Assembly (NCBI GenBank): GCA_011799875.1
Contig: CM022302.1
Location: 518,687,229 to 518,751,228, forward strand
DNA from: Thinopyrum elongatum
Taxonomy: Eukaryota; Streptophyta; Magnoliopsida; Poales; Poaceae
Direction of reading: 5' to 3'
DNA length: 64,000 nucleotides
Shown: positions 43,780 to 55,960 of the stretch, in pieces
Numbering within the stretch: the stretch's first letter is position 1
Layout: every line of letters starts with the position of its first letter
Made by a program: the position numbers and the translations under genes
The notes under the pieces: model-generated
The model's input: only the letters and a program-made list of their open reading frames with translations
What the model was told of the DNA's origin: nothing
The model's database searches: none

Positions 43780-44870
43780 CCAAAGAGTACTAAGGTGTGA
43801 TCATGTTTTGCTTATGAGAGAGGTTTAGTCAACGGGTCTGCCATATTCAGATCCGTATATTTTTTTCAAATTTCTATGTCTACAATGCTCTGCATGGAGC
43901 TACTCTAGCTAATTGCTCCCACTTTCAATACGTATCCAGATTGAGACTCAGAGTCATCTGAATCGGTGTCAAAGCTTGCATCGACGTAACCCTTTACGAC
44001 GAACTCTTTATCACCTCCATAACCGAGAAACATTTCCTTAGTCCTCTATAGGTACCTAAGGATAATTTTGACCCGCTGTCCAGTGATCCACTCCTGGATC
44101 ACTATTGTACCCCCTTGCCAAACTCATGGCAAGGCACACAACATTTCTGGTATACAACATGACATACTTTATAGAACCTATGGCTGAGGCACAGGGAATG
44201 ACTTTCATTCTCTCTATATATTCTGCCGTGGTCGGGCTTTGAGTCTTACTCAACTTCACACCTTGCAACACAGGCAAGAACCCTTTCTTTGACCGATCCA
44301 TTTTGAACTTCTTCAAAACTTTTCCAAGGTATGTGCTTTGTCAAAGTCCTTTTAAGCATCTCGATCTATCCCTATAGATCTTGATGCCCAATATGTAAGT
44401 AGCTTCACCGAGGTCTTTCATTGAAAAACTCTTATTCAAGTATCCTTTTATGCTATCCAGAAATTCTATGTCATTTCCAATCAGCAATATGTCATCCACA
44501 TATAATATCAGAAATGCTACAGAGCTCTCACTCACTTTCTTGTAAATACAGGCTTCACCATAAGTCTGTATAAAACCGTACGCTTTGATCACTTCATCAA
44601 AGCGTATATTCCAACTCCGAGATGCTTGCATCAGTCCATAGATGGATCGCTAGAGCTTGCACACTTTGTTAGCACCTTTAGGATCGACAAAACCTTCTAG
44701 TTGCATTATATACAACTCTTCTTTAAGAAACCCGTTAAGGAATGCAGTTTTGACATCCATTTGCCAGATTTCATAATCATAAAATGCGGCAATTGCTAAC
44801 ATGATTCAGATAGACTTAAGCATCGCTACGGGTGAGAAAGTCTCATCGTAGTCAACTCCTTGAACTTCTC
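43780..44870 (-). pseudogene. Copia reverse transcriptase and RNase H, broken
   Basis: Read on the minus strand, RT motifs are clear: VQGVDYDETFSPVAMLKSI, DVKTAFLNGFLKEELYIMQL, VCKLQRSIYGLMQASRSWN and the catalytic ILYVDDILLIGND. The RNase H end shows YVDASFDTDSDDSESQSGYV. Stops interrupt it near 44,870, 44,812, 44,652 and 44,343, and again near 43,915. RVT_2 (PF07727) is the matching family. The YVDD residues themselves are intact. Confidence 0.82.
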
Positions 44871-46749
44871 AAAAATCTTTGGTGATAATTCGAGCTTTGT
44901 AGACAGTGATATTACCATCAGCGTTCGTCTTCTTCTTGAAGGTCCATTTATTCTCAATGGCTTGCCAATCATCGGGCAAGTCCACCAAAGTCCACACTTT
45001 GTTCTCATACATGGATCCTATCTCAGATTTCATGGCCTCAAACCATTTGTCAGAATCTGGGCTCATCATAGCTTCTACATAGTTCGTAGGTTTGCCGTTG
45101 TCTAACAACATGACTTTCAGGACAGGATTACCGTACCACTCTGGTGCGGTACATGTTCTGGTCAACCTACGAGGTTCAGTAGTAACTTGATCCGAAGTTT
45201 CATGATCATTATCATTAGCTTCCTCTCTAGTTGGTGTAGGCATCACGGGAACGGTTTTCTCTGATGTGCTACTTTCCAATTCAAGAGAAGGTACAATTAC
45301 CTCATCAAGTTCTACTTTCCTCCCACTCACTTCTTTCGAGAGAAACCCCTTCTCTAGAAATGACCCATTCTTAGCAACAAAGATCTTGCCTTCAGATCTG
45401 TGGTAGAAGGTGTACCCAATAGTTTCTTTAGGTTATCCTATGAAGACGCACTTCTCCAATTTTGGTTCGAGCTTATCAGGCTGAAGCCTTTTGACATAAG
45501 TGTCGCATCCCCAAACTTTAAGAAATGACAGCTTAGGTTTCTTGCCAAACCATAGTTCATACGGTGTCGTCTCAACGGATTTAGACGGTGCCCTATTTAA
45601 CGTGAATGCGACAGTCTCTAATGCATAACCACAAAATGATAAAGGCAAATCGGTTAAAGACATCATAGAACACACAATATCTAATAAAGTACGGTTACGA
45701 TGTTCGGACACACCATTATGCTGTGGTGTTCCAGGTGGCGTGAGTTGTGAAACAATTTCACATTGTCTTAAATGAAGGTCAAACTCGTAACTCAAATATT
45801 CGCCTCCGCGATTAGATCGTAGAAACTTTATTTTCTTGTTACGATGATTCTCCACTTCACTTTGAAATTCTTTGAACTTTTCAAATGTTCCAGACTTGTG
45901 TTTCATCAAGTAGATATACCCATACCTACTCAAATCATCTATGAAGGTTAGAAAATAATGATACTCGCCGCGTGCCTCAACACTCATTGGACCGCATACA
46001 TCGGTATGTATTATTTCCAATAAGTCATTAGCTCGCTCCATTGTTCCAGAGAACAGAGTTTTAGTCATCTTACCCATGAGGCATGGTTCACAAGTATCAA
46101 ATGATTCATAATCAAGTGATTTCAAAAGTCCATCCGCATGGAGTTTCTTCATGCGCTTTACACCAATATGACCTAAACGGTAGTGCCACAAGTATGTTGC
46201 ACTATCATTATCAACTTTGCATCTTTTGGCATCAATATTATGAATATGTGTATCACTACGATCGAGATTCAACAAGAATAGACCATTCATCAAAGGTGCA
46301 TAACCATAAAAGATATTACTCATATAAATAGAACAACCATTATTCTTTGATTTAAATGAAAAACCGTCTCGCAATAAACAAGATCCAGATATAATGTTCA
46401 TGCTCAACGCTGGCACCAAATAACAATTATTGAGGTCTAAAACTAATCCCGAAGGTAGATGTAGAGGTAGCGTGCCGGCGGCGATCACATCAACCTTGAA
46501 ACCATTCCCGACGCGCATCGTCACCTCGTCCTTAGCTAATCTTCGTTTATTCCGTAGCTCATGTTTCGAGTTGCAAATATGAGCAACGGAACCAGTATCA
46601 AATACCCAGGCGCTACTACGAGCATTAGTAAGGAATACATCAATAACATGTATATCAAATATACCTTTGTTCACTTTGCCATCCTTCTTATCTGCCAAGT
46701 ATTTGGGCAGTTCCGCTTCCAGTGACCATTTCCCCTGCAGTAGAAGCAC
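44869..46749 (-). pseudogene. Copia protease and integrase region, broken
   Basis: From 46,749 the frame encodes the protease (WVFDTGSVAHIC, catalytic DTGS intact), the zinc-binding pre-integrase part (LWHYRLGHIGVKRMKKLHAD, then CEPCLMGKMTK) and the integrase core. The core has HTDVCGPM, then FLRSNRGGEYLS where relatives have SDRGGEY, then GVSEHRNRTLLD. The second catalytic Asp is thus Asn (codon complement of 45,811-45,813). TAA at 45,435-45,433 follows KCVFIG (normally Tyr), after which the same frame goes on (PKETIGYTFYH) into the linker and the RT start, ending at TGA 44,869. A missing base near 46,705 separates this frame from gag. Confidence 0.85.
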
Positions 46750-47498
46750 TCAGTTTCAGGCTTGGGTTCAGCTTTGGGTTTCTTCACGGGAGTGGCAACT
46801 TGCTTGACATTATTCTTGAAGTTCCCTTTCTTTCCCTTACCCTTTTTCTTGAAACTAGTAGTCTTGTTAACCATCAACACTTGATGCTCCTTCTTGATTT
46901 CTACCTCCGCCGATTTTAGCATCACGAAGAGCTCGGGAATCGTTTTCGTCATCCCTTGCATGTTATAGTTCGTCACGAAGCTTTTGTAGCTTGGTGGCAG
47001 TGACTGAAGAACTCTGTCAATAACACTCTCAACTGGATGATCAATTCCTAGCTGAGTCAAGTGGTTATGATACCCAGACATTTTGAGTATGTGTTCACTG
47101 ACAGAACTGTTCTCCTCCATCTTACAGCTACATAAATTGTTAAAGACTTCATATCTCTCAACCCGGGCATTAGCTTGAAATCTCAACTTCAGATCTTGGA
47201 ACATCTCATATGCTCTGTGGCGTTCAAAACGCCTTTGAAATCCCGGTTCTAAGCCGTAAAGCATGGCACACTGAACTATCGAGTAGTCATCAGTCCGTGT
47301 TTGCCAGGCGTTCACAACGTCTAGATTAGCGGGAGCGGGTGGGTTACCTAGCGGTGCATCAAGGACAAAATTCTTCTATGCAGCAATGAGGATAATCCTC
47401 AAGTTACGGACCTAGTCCGTGTAGTTGCTACCATCATCTTTCAACTTAGCTTTCTCTAGGAACGCATTAAAATTCAACGGAACGGTAGCACGGGCCAT
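46671..47498 (-). pseudogene. gag: Copia gag, interrupted
   Basis: The ATG is at 47,498 (MARATVPLNFNAFLEKAKLK). TAG stops occur at codon 29 (47,414, Trp in relatives) and codon 41 (47,378, Gln). The rest, from 47,315, is open for about 214 codons: the UBN2-type gag helices (YEVFNNLCSCKMEENSSVSE) and one zinc knuckle CFYCRGNGHWKRNC. Just after the knuckle the frame is lost. The start was chosen because it follows the leader and matches the usual gag N-terminus. Confidence 0.83.
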
Positions 47499-48774
47499 TG
47501 ATCTACAACATAGATATGCAAATACTATCAGGACTAAGTTCATGATAAATTAAGTTCAATTAATTAAATTACTAATGAACTCCCACTTAAATTAATATCC
47601 CTCAAGTTATCTAAGTGATACATGATCCAAATCAACTAACCCATGTCTGATCATCACGTGAGATGGGGTAGTCATCAATGGTGAACATCTCTATGTTGAT
47701 CATATCTACTATATGACTCATGTTCGGCCTTCCGGTCTCTAGTGTTCCGAGACCATGTCTGTACATGCTAGACTCGTCAAGTTTAACCCAAGTATTCTAC
47801 TTGTGCAAAACTGGCTTACACCCGTTGTATGTGAACGTAGAGTCTATCACACCCGATCATCATGAGGTGCTTCGAAACGACAAACTTTAGCAACGGTGCA
47901 TACTCAAGGAGAACACTTTTATCTTGAAATTAAGTGAAGGGATCATCTTATAATTCTACCGTCGTTCTAAGCAAAATAAGATGCATAAAGGATAAATATC
48001 ACATGCAATCAAAATATGTGACATGATATGGCCATCATCATCTTGTGCTTTTGATCTTCATCTCCAAAGCAACGTCATGATCTCCATCGTCACCGGCGCG
48101 ACACCTTGATCTCCATTGTTGCATCGGGGTCGTCCCGCCAACTATTGCTTCTACAACTATTGCTAACGCATAGCGATAAAGTAAAGCAATTACATGTCGC
48201 TTAAGTGATTGACACGCAGGTCATACAATAATTAAAGACAACCCTAAGGCTCCTGCCGGTTGTCGAACTCATCGACATGCAAGTCGTGAACTTATTACAA
48301 AAGATGATCATCTCATACATCAATATATATATCAAATCACGTCTTGACCATATCACATCACAACATACCCTGCAAAAACAAGTTAGATGTCCTCTACTTT
48401 GTTGTTGCAAGTTTTACGTGGCTGCTATGGGCAACTAGCAAGAACCGTTCTTACCTACACAAAACCACAACGGAGATTATCAAGTTTGCTGTTTTAACCT
48501 TCTGCAAGGACTGACCGTAGTCAAATTTGATTCAACTAAAGTAGGAGAAACAGACACCCGCCAACCACCTTTATGCAAAACAAGTTGCATGTCAGTCGGT
48601 GGAACCGGTCTCATGTGCGTGGACATGTAAGGTTGGTCCGGGCCGCTTCATCCCACAATGCCGCCGAATCAAAATAAGATGTTAGTGGTAAGCAGTATGA
48701 ACATCACCGCCCACAACTCCTTTGTGTTCAACTCGTGCATATCATCTACGCATAGATCTGGCTCATGATACCAC
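47499..48774 (-). other. Leader of the copia element with primer-binding site
   Basis: There is no gene. At 48,761-48,773 the minus strand reads GTGGTATCATGAGCC right after the LTR, the usual initiator-Met tRNA priming site. The rest is untranslated leader. Confidence 0.72.
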
Positions 48775-50432
48775 TGTTGGGGAATGTTGCATGGAAAACA
48801 AAAAAATTCTACGCACACGCAAGATCTATCCATGGAGATGCATAGCTACGAGAGGGGGAGAGCATCTTCATACCCTTGAAGATCGTTAAGCGGAAACGTT
48901 TATCAACGCGGTTGATGTAGTCGTACACCTTCATGATCCGTCCCGATCAAGTACCGAACGTACGGCACCTCCGCGTTCAGCACACGTTCAGTTCGATGGC
49001 GTCCTCGCCTTCTTGATCCAGCAAGAGGGGCGAAGTAGTAGATGAGTTCCGGCAGCACGACAACGTGATGACGGTGGTGGTGAAGAACAATCTCCGTAGG
49101 GCTTCGCCAAGCACAACGGAAACTATGATGAAGGATAAACTAGAGGTGCGGGGTTGCCGGCACATGGCTTGGTGTATCTTGATGTGTTCCGGGTGCTAGC
49201 CCTGCCCCTCTATTTATATGTTGAGCCCTGGGGTCGTTTCTTGGAGAAAGAGCCTCCTCAAAGTCGGTTTAGCCCGCAAGGCAAGAGTCCTTCTCGGACT
49301 CCAGGAACAAACGCCACGGTTCCCGGCATTTACGTAGACGCCACGGACTCCGGCGTATGGCCCAGGGGGTAGACGCCAGGAACCTTGGCGTCTAGCCCCT
49401 GCCCTCCGAAAACCCCCTTTGTGTACTGTCTTAAGGCCTCATGGGTCTTACCCCTTGGCCCAACCATATCATCCTATATATTAATCTTTACCTCCGGACC
49501 ATTCCAGAGCTCCTCGTCATGTCTGTGATCTCATCCGGGACTCCGAACAACATTCGGTCACCAACATACATAACTCATATAATACTATATCGTCAACGAA
49601 CGTTAAGCGTGCGGACCCTACGGGTTCAAGAATGATGTAGACATGACCGTGACGCTTCTCCAATCAATAACCAATAGCGGGACCTGGATGCCCATATTGG
49701 TTTCTACATATTCTACGAAGATCTTTATCGGTCAAACCTTTATGACAACATACGTAGTTCCCTTTGTCTGTCGGTATGTTACTTGCCCGAGATTTGATCG
49801 TCGGTATCATCATACCTAGTTCAATCTCGTTACCGGCAAGTCTCTTTACTCGTTCCGTAACACATCATCTCGTAACTAACTCCTTAGTCACTTTGCTTGC
49901 AAGCTTCTTATGATGCTGTATTACCGAGAGGGCCCAGAGATACCTCGACAAATCCCAATCTCGATCCATGCCAACTCAACAGACACCTTCGGAGATACAT
50001 GTAGAGCATCTTTATGATCACCTAGTTACGTTGTGACGTTTGATAACACACAAGGTATTCCTCCGGTATCCGGGAGTTGCATGATCTCATGGTCGAAGAA
50101 ACATGTATTTGACATTAAGAAAGCAGTAGCAATAAACTGAACGATCATATGCTATGCTAATGGTTGGGTCTTGTCCATCACATCATTCTCCTAATGATGT
50201 GATCCCGTTATCAAATAACAACTCAAGTCTATGGTTAGGAAACCTTAACCATCTTTGATCAACGAGCTAGTCTAGTAGAGTCTCACTAGGGACACGGTAT
50301 TTGTTTATGTATTCACACATGTATTTAAGTTTCCAGTCAGTACAATTCTAGCATGAATAATAAACCTTTATCATGAATAAGGAAATATAATAATAACAAC
50401 TCTATTATTGCCTCTAGGGCATATTTCCATCA
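48775..50432 (-). repeat. 5' LTR of the copia element
   Basis: It is a near copy of 41,051-42,721 and shares TGTTGGGGAAYGTTGCATGG at the left and gcatatttccatca at the right. GTAGG follows at 50,433-50,437, matching GTAGC at 41,046-41,050. Confidence 0.9.
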
Positions 50433-50689
50433 GTAGGGTTTCTGGATTGGGGATATTTGCGGGGACGATGTGAGGTCGGGGTGGGCCAGGCTGGCGTGTC
50501 GGACGCGTTCGGGCACGCCCGGGCAGCCCCATATCCGCCTTATATTTGGGCTGGATATGAGGGGAGCTGGACAGCCCGGGCGTTTGAGGCGCCCGACTGG
50601 GTCACATTTTCGTGATCGGTCAGTGACCGAGCGGCCCGCCCCGGCGTTTGAGGCCGGTTTGGGGCGCCCGGCTATAGATGCTGCTGAGC

Positions 50690-51200
50690 ATCTACAGCCA
50701 GACACCCCAAACCCGTCTTAAAAGCCCGAGCGTACGGCCCGCTCGGTGACTGGTAAAAAAAAATCAAACCAGACGGACGCCTCAAACGTGCCTCAAACGC
50801 CCCGTCTAACCGGCACCCCTCATATCCAGCCCAAATGTAGGACACATATGGGGGCGTCCAGGCGCGTCCGCCATGTCAGATCTGACAGCCCTACCCCATT
50901 TTAAATTGCACCAAATCCACCCGCTCAACCTACCGGATCCATTTCCTCTCGCCTGTCTTCTTCCTCCTCCACGACGGACGTCTCGTAGCTCCGTCGCCAT
51001 CCTTGCTCCGCAACCGCTCTGAGCCTCTGCGTTGCCGGTACGAGTACAACAGTCCTCTCTCCCGTGCTCGCCGTCGGCGACGTCGTCGCAGGCCTGGATG
51101 CCACCATGGTATGTCCGGCAACTCTCGGGCTGCCCCCTACGCTCTGTGTGTTCGACACATTGTCCGATCCTTTTTTTGTGATTTATTTGTAGGGAAAAAC
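50690..51200 (+). mobile_element. 5' end of a second Harbinger-like relic
   Basis: Starting GAGCATCTACAGCCAGACAC, this abuts the inverted end of the preceding element. It contains CACCCCTCATATCCAGCCCA and a leader rich in TCTTCCTCCTCC, then an acceptor (ttatttgtag) near 51,192. The same order (GC-rich end, leader, tttggtcatttgtag) precedes the Harbinger transposase at 56.2-56.69 kb. Its own coding part is absent. Confidence 0.5.
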
Positions 51201-51307
51201 CATAAATTCTGAGAGCGGAACGTGCCTATCAATTGGCAGCTCCATGAGACCAAAAGATCATTGCTTGATATATCAAACAAATAAAAGTTGTACCATGTTA
51301 CATGCTA

Positions 51308-51400
51308 CTCCCTCCATCCCAAAATAAGTGTCTCAATTTTGTACAAACTTTAATACAAAGTTATACTAAGTTTGAGACACTTATTTTGAGACGGGGGGAG
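51308..51400. mobile_element. Stowaway-type MITE, 93 bp, second copy
   Basis: It starts CTCCCTCCATCCCAAAATAA and ends with the complement (one or two mismatches), flanked by TA. It has the same length and family as 15,210-15,302. Confidence 0.92.
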
Positions 51401-51402
51401 TA

Positions 51403-51565
51403 TTTACAAAAAAAGTGTATTACTTCCTGGTACAATTTACAAAAAAGTGTATTACTTCCTGATACAATTTTGTGTATTACTTCCTGATGCTATTTACAAA
51501 AAAATGTTTACTTCCTGATGCTGTTTACAAAAAAGTGTATTACTTCCTGCTACAGTTTTGGCACT
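51403..51565. repeat. Tandem array of about 36 bp units
   Basis: About four to five units contain TTTACAAAAAAGTGTATTAC then ttcctgatgcta. It follows the MITE directly. 51,566-51,720 holds nothing I recognise except a (GA)n run near 51,630. Confidence 0.85.
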
Positions 51566-51724
51566 ATCATCATTTTGTAGACTTGTCAGATTGTGATGCA
51601 AAATGGGAATGCTAGGACAACGACAGGAGAGAGAGAGAGAGAGCGAGCGCCGCGTGATTTATCAAATTAGATTTGATGACACAAACAACAATTTTTTTTT
51701 TACGATTTACAGAAAACCTGACAG

Positions 51725-54700
51725 GACGGGCCGCATGTTATCACCCGCACCGTATCGATCAGGTTAAGCCAGCCCAGAGTCTGCTCGCTCGGCCCATCCC
51801 ACCGTTCGTCCACACGAGACGCACCTGCGCGGGAGCCAGGGGCCTAGGCGCTGTTCCTTTTCCCCGGCGATTGCCGGCGACAGCCCATGCCCCGACCTTC
51901 CGCTTTACCGTATCCCTCGTGTGGAAGATCGCAGGGAGCGACCGAGGCGGGGCTGGTTCGGCTAAACCAGCAGGATTCGCGCACTCTTCTGAATCACAGC
52001 GCCTGCATTCGCGCACGCTCCGCTCGTCGGCTCCAGCAACTGCTTCCGATCGAGGCACCAACCTCTGATGCTATCAGTACGTATCGATCCAGGACGACGA
52101 CGATACACACGACGGCGGCCTGCGCAGCTCAGGTGCGCGCACCTGCATGCGGAGATCGGGCGCCCTGCAGTTGTTCGGCGAATTGCCCCACAGGGGAGAC
52201 TGTGCCGCTGAAGTCGGGTCACGGATGCAAGGTATGTTTCCTCTCGACAAAGACCAGTGGCTACTACTCGACAAGTCCAGTGGCTGCAATTATCACCTAG
52301 TGACATACTGGCATGTTTCAGTAGCAACAAATGCTTCAGTTTCAAGAATACAATGGAACTGCAATTCATGCACTTCCCATTCAGGTTTTTGTGAGACAGA
52401 GATTGCACATAGGATCAGGGAATTTCACCTACAATGCGTAATCATCGGGTTAAGGTACACACACATCCCCAGTGGATCGACAAACAATGTCAGCTTGCTC
52501 CAACCTCCAATCGGGATACAGGTTTATCGGATTACATCAACTAGACTAGGAATCTAAAAACAGAGAGAGTTAGCTAGAGCAGAGAGATTGAACAGAGCTA
52601 ATTAAGCTGACTAGAAATCTAGAGATGGAGAAATAGATAGATCGCAGATCAGACACCCTCACATAGGAGAGCTATGGTCCAGAGCTGCTTTGGGGGCTTC
52701 GGTGCCTCTCAGGGTGACAAACAGTACATGACAGCATCATATGGATTGCAAAGTAGACCAGCACAGCAAAGATGAGTGCGACGACATAAACCGACGTCTT
52801 CCACTGCCTGTTGGAGCCGGCTGCGTAGGACACCAGGAGAGTGAACAAATCCAGTAGGATGGTCCAGTTCATCACCCTCAGCGACCATTTTTCCCACTCT
52901 TCTTTCTTCTTGTTTGGCAGCCAGTGCGGCAGCAACATCATGATGACAACAATGGAAGCCACGAAGGAAAAGGAGTTGCTGTAGAAGAAGATGAGGTACC
53001 GGGGTCTCCTGTTATCATGCATCACCGGGTCGCCCGCCTCATACCCATTCTCACTGCTCTGCCACGCTCCGCCGGGCGGTTTCAGGCCGGCCTGGTAGGC
53101 TACGCTTGCCACCAAGATGCCTAGCAGCATCAGGTACTTGCGCCTCTCGTGCTTCTTCCTTTCTTCTTTCTTTTCTTCTACCTCCTTCTTCCTTAGTTCT
53201 TTATCCCCATTCATTTCTTCTGCCTCCTCTCTTTCCTCTTTATCCCCATTCTTTACTTCTACCTCCTTCATTTCTTGGTTCTGTTCAGTGTGTTGCGCTG
53301 CTGAACCGCTGTCATTTTTCTTCAGCAAAAATACTAGCAGGAGTCCGGCTGCAATGAGAAGGGCCGCACCGACCAACAGAAAGATGTAGATGGATGTCTT
53401 GAGGTGTTGGGTGCTTCCGGCGGCGTAGGCCACCATCAAACACAACAAGCCCGCGGCCGTACAAACAGATAGCGCATTGCTTCGTATGGCTGGCCTGTAC
53501 AGATTGTGGTTCACAAGGAGGATGATGAGGGAGATGGACAGCATGAAGCTCACCGAGTTGCAGTAGAAGAAGACCTTGTAACGGAGTGGGTAGTTGAACA
53601 AGAGGACTGGGTCGCCAGCGTGGTGTCCGAGCTTGTCATCCTGGAGCAGGAAGCCGCCAGGAGGGGTGAGGCCGGCTTGGTAGGTAATGGTCGCGGCCAA
53701 GATCGCGAAGAGGAGCAACCGTTTGCGCCTCTTCTCCAGCAACTGATTTGGCTGGTCGTCGTCCTTATTGTCCTCGTGGTCCAGCGTGAAGAAGACAACA
53801 TGGATCACCACATAGACCAGGACGGCGCCTGCCAAAGCTATGGCATAAATGGAGGTGTTCACGTCCCGGCAGCTCCCGGCGGCATAGGCGCCGATGAGGC
53901 CAAATAGATCGAGTATCATGGCTGCCTCCAGCACGTGGTGCCTGACCAGAATATCCGTCTGGACTAGGACGATGGCTACCAAGGAGGCCGCAAAGGCAAC
54001 CGAGTTGCAGTAGAAGAAGGCCTTGTATCGCCTAGCATTGGTTGTGAGAAGGATTGGGTCACCGGCCATGTGCTCGTTGCTGTTGTCCTGCCAAAGGCCA
54101 CCCGGCGGGTCCAACCCCGCTGTGTAGGTGATGGCGGCGGCAAGAGTAGCGAGCAGTAGAACAAGAGAGCGAGCCTTGTCCAGAGCCTTCCTACCACTGC
54201 TGATAAGAAGAAACAGAGTTTAGTTCAGGTCGCAGAGAAAACAGTGAAACTGCAAACAGAGGAAATAGACTTCAGCAGCAGAGAAAGAAACAGAGATTTC
54301 AGTTGCAAACAGAGGAAAGGAAGAAGAGGATATGTATGTGCTCCTTACCTGACATTATCAACAGTCTGCTGAACTTTTCCAGTTTGTTGCACTGGACTGG
54401 AACGAGAAGAAGCGTAGATACCATAGAGTAGGATGATGTGTGTCATTGCCAGAACGGCGCCAACTAGGCTGAACACGTAGGCGGTGGTATCGATCTCCCT
54501 GCAGCTGCCGGCGATGTATGCCACAACGAGACCGACCAGGGCAACGATGATGCACCCGTAGAGCATGCGAGACCGAGCCGTCTTCTTCTTGCGGAGCTTC
54601 TTGCCGTCGATGATGAGCAGCATGGTGATGAGCAGGGACGCCATGAACGCCGTGGTGTTGCAGAGCAGGAACACCGTCAGGCGCGGGCCATGGTTGTCCT

Positions 54701-55960
54701 TGAGAACCGCGTCGCCCGGGTGGTGGCTGCCCTCGGTGCTGTCCCAGAAGCCACCCGGCGTGCTCAGCCCAGCGACGTACGTGATGCTCACCGCAAACGT
54801 AGCCAGGAGCATCAGGACCTTGCGGAGCCGTTCTTCGGCTTTCAGCTTTTTGTGGGCCTTGTGGTGGCGGAGCCGCTCCTTGTCTTCTCCGACCGTGGGG
54901 TCAGAGCCGAGGATGGGGGCGGGAATCGTGCCGGCATCGGGATTAGGAGTGGGCATCACGTCGCCGGAGCCGGTGTTGCCGTTGGAGATGGGCATCCCGC
55001 CGTCGGAGCCGGCGATGGAGGTGGAAATCGTGCCGGTGCCAAAGTCAGGATTGGGAATGGGCGTCGCGCTCCCAGAGCCGGAGCCGGTGTTGCCATTGGT
55101 GACGGGCATCCCGCGGCCAGAGCCGGCGCCGGAGTCGGAGTTCTTGTCCCAGCAGTCCATCGACTTGAGAACGAGGATGTAGAGGAAGACGATGGCCACC
55201 AGCACCGCGGAATAGACGGTTGAAATCTTGTCCCGGCAAGTGCCGGCGCCGTACGCGCCCATGAGGCTCAGCAGGTCCAGCACCATGACCAGCCGCAGGG
55301 GCACGACGACCCAGCGGCTGTCCTTCCCCTTCTTGTCGTGGCGGATGGCGAGGACGAGGATGAGGACGATGACCACGAGCGACGCGGCGAAGGCTGTGGC
55401 GTTGCAGTAGAAAAAGGCGAGGTAGCGGTGATAGTTGATGTCGCGGATGATGGGGTCGCCGGCGAGTCGGCCGCCGATGGCGGCCTGCCAGACGCCCCCC
55501 GGCGGGTTAAAGCCGGCAGCGTACGTGACGGTGACCACCAGGGTGGCCAGCAGCAGGAGGTACTTCCGCAGGCTGTACTCCCATGGCTGCACGGGCTGAT
55601 CCATTGGCACTGACGGCTGCACCAACTCTCCACAGCTGTGATTCCCTTTCTCTTGTGTTAATTATAGAAGAGAGAGATGGTTTCGTCGTGATTATAGAAC
55701 GACTTGACTCGGCGGGACGAAGGTGCCCAGTCTCTGCGCCCTGCATAGCAATTTCCACATGCGGACGGACGGGCGTCAGGCTCCTCGGAGAAAGGGAAGG
55801 AACCAAGTCTTCTCCGGTCAAATAAAGTAAGCTATTCTAGCCTAGCTTTTCGAGATGAAGTCGATCGGAAACATCGTGATAAGCACGCGTTTGCGTTTTT
55901 GGATGTCTTCGTGTAGATTATCGTTGGTCATATGTTTTTCGGCCTGGTCATGATTCGGAT
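51725..55960. repeat. Segmental duplication, unit 2 (PGG gene locus)
   Basis: This matches 22,930-27,315 in order and orientation. It includes the GC-rich 3' block (51,725-52,300), the PGG gene and about 330 bp upstream (ggtcaaataaagtaagctat). Confidence 0.9.
52672..55625 (-). CDS. Five-unit PGG-domain membrane protein, copy 2
   Basis: Exon 1 is 55,625-54,349 (donor AATGTCAG|GTAAGG) and exon 2 is 54,196-52,672 (acceptor tatcagcag). They join in frame and predict 933 residues. The five PGG-like units have turns near residues 43, 287, 456, 601 and 800; unit 4 here keeps PPGG. The linker between units 1 and 2 is a G/S/N/P-rich internal repeat with NGNTGSG twice. The linker before unit 5 is expanded into a K/E-rich charged stretch of about 50 residues (VKNGDKEEREEAEEMNGDKE). 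The acceptor is a tandem NAGNAG site, so isoforms differing by one Gln codon are possible. As in copy 1, no ankyrin repeats, signal peptide or stop codons are seen. The role is unknown, and the membrane location is inferred from hydrophobicity. Confidence 0.86.

Larger units (their letters stand above)
41051..50432 (-). mobile_element. Ty1/copia element with both LTRs, minus strand
   Basis: LTRs lie at 41,051-42,721 (3') and 48,775-50,432 (5'). They start TGATGGMAATATGCC on the minus strand and end TTCCCCAACA. The target duplication is GTAGC / GTAGG (4 of 5). The order on the minus strand is 5' LTR, Met-tRNA primer site, gag, protease, integrase, RT, RNase H, polypurine tract, 3' LTR: the copia order. 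The LTRs differ by scattered substitutions and a 15-bp indel (near 42,225 versus 49,946), so the insertion is not recent. Many stops make it defective. A solo LTR (42,798-43,710) sits near its 3' end. The type resembles the BARE/WIS/Angela group of Triticeae. Confidence 0.92.
29522..50690 (-). mobile_element. Harbinger-like non-autonomous element split by two LTR nests
   Basis: Only three pieces belong to it: 29,522-30,112, 40,584-41,050 and 50,433-50,690, about 1.3 kb in all. The left end starts AGCATCTAGAACGGACTAGG and the right end finishes in the complement of GCATCTATAGCCGGGCGCCC, a modest inverted match. It carries one minus-strand ORF and GC-rich ends with repeated GGCGTTTGAGG words. 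The cuts coincide with GTAAC/GTAAA and GTAGC/GTAGG duplications made by the two LTR insertions. The superfamily is inferred from end similarity to neighbouring Harbinger relics. Confidence 0.5.
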
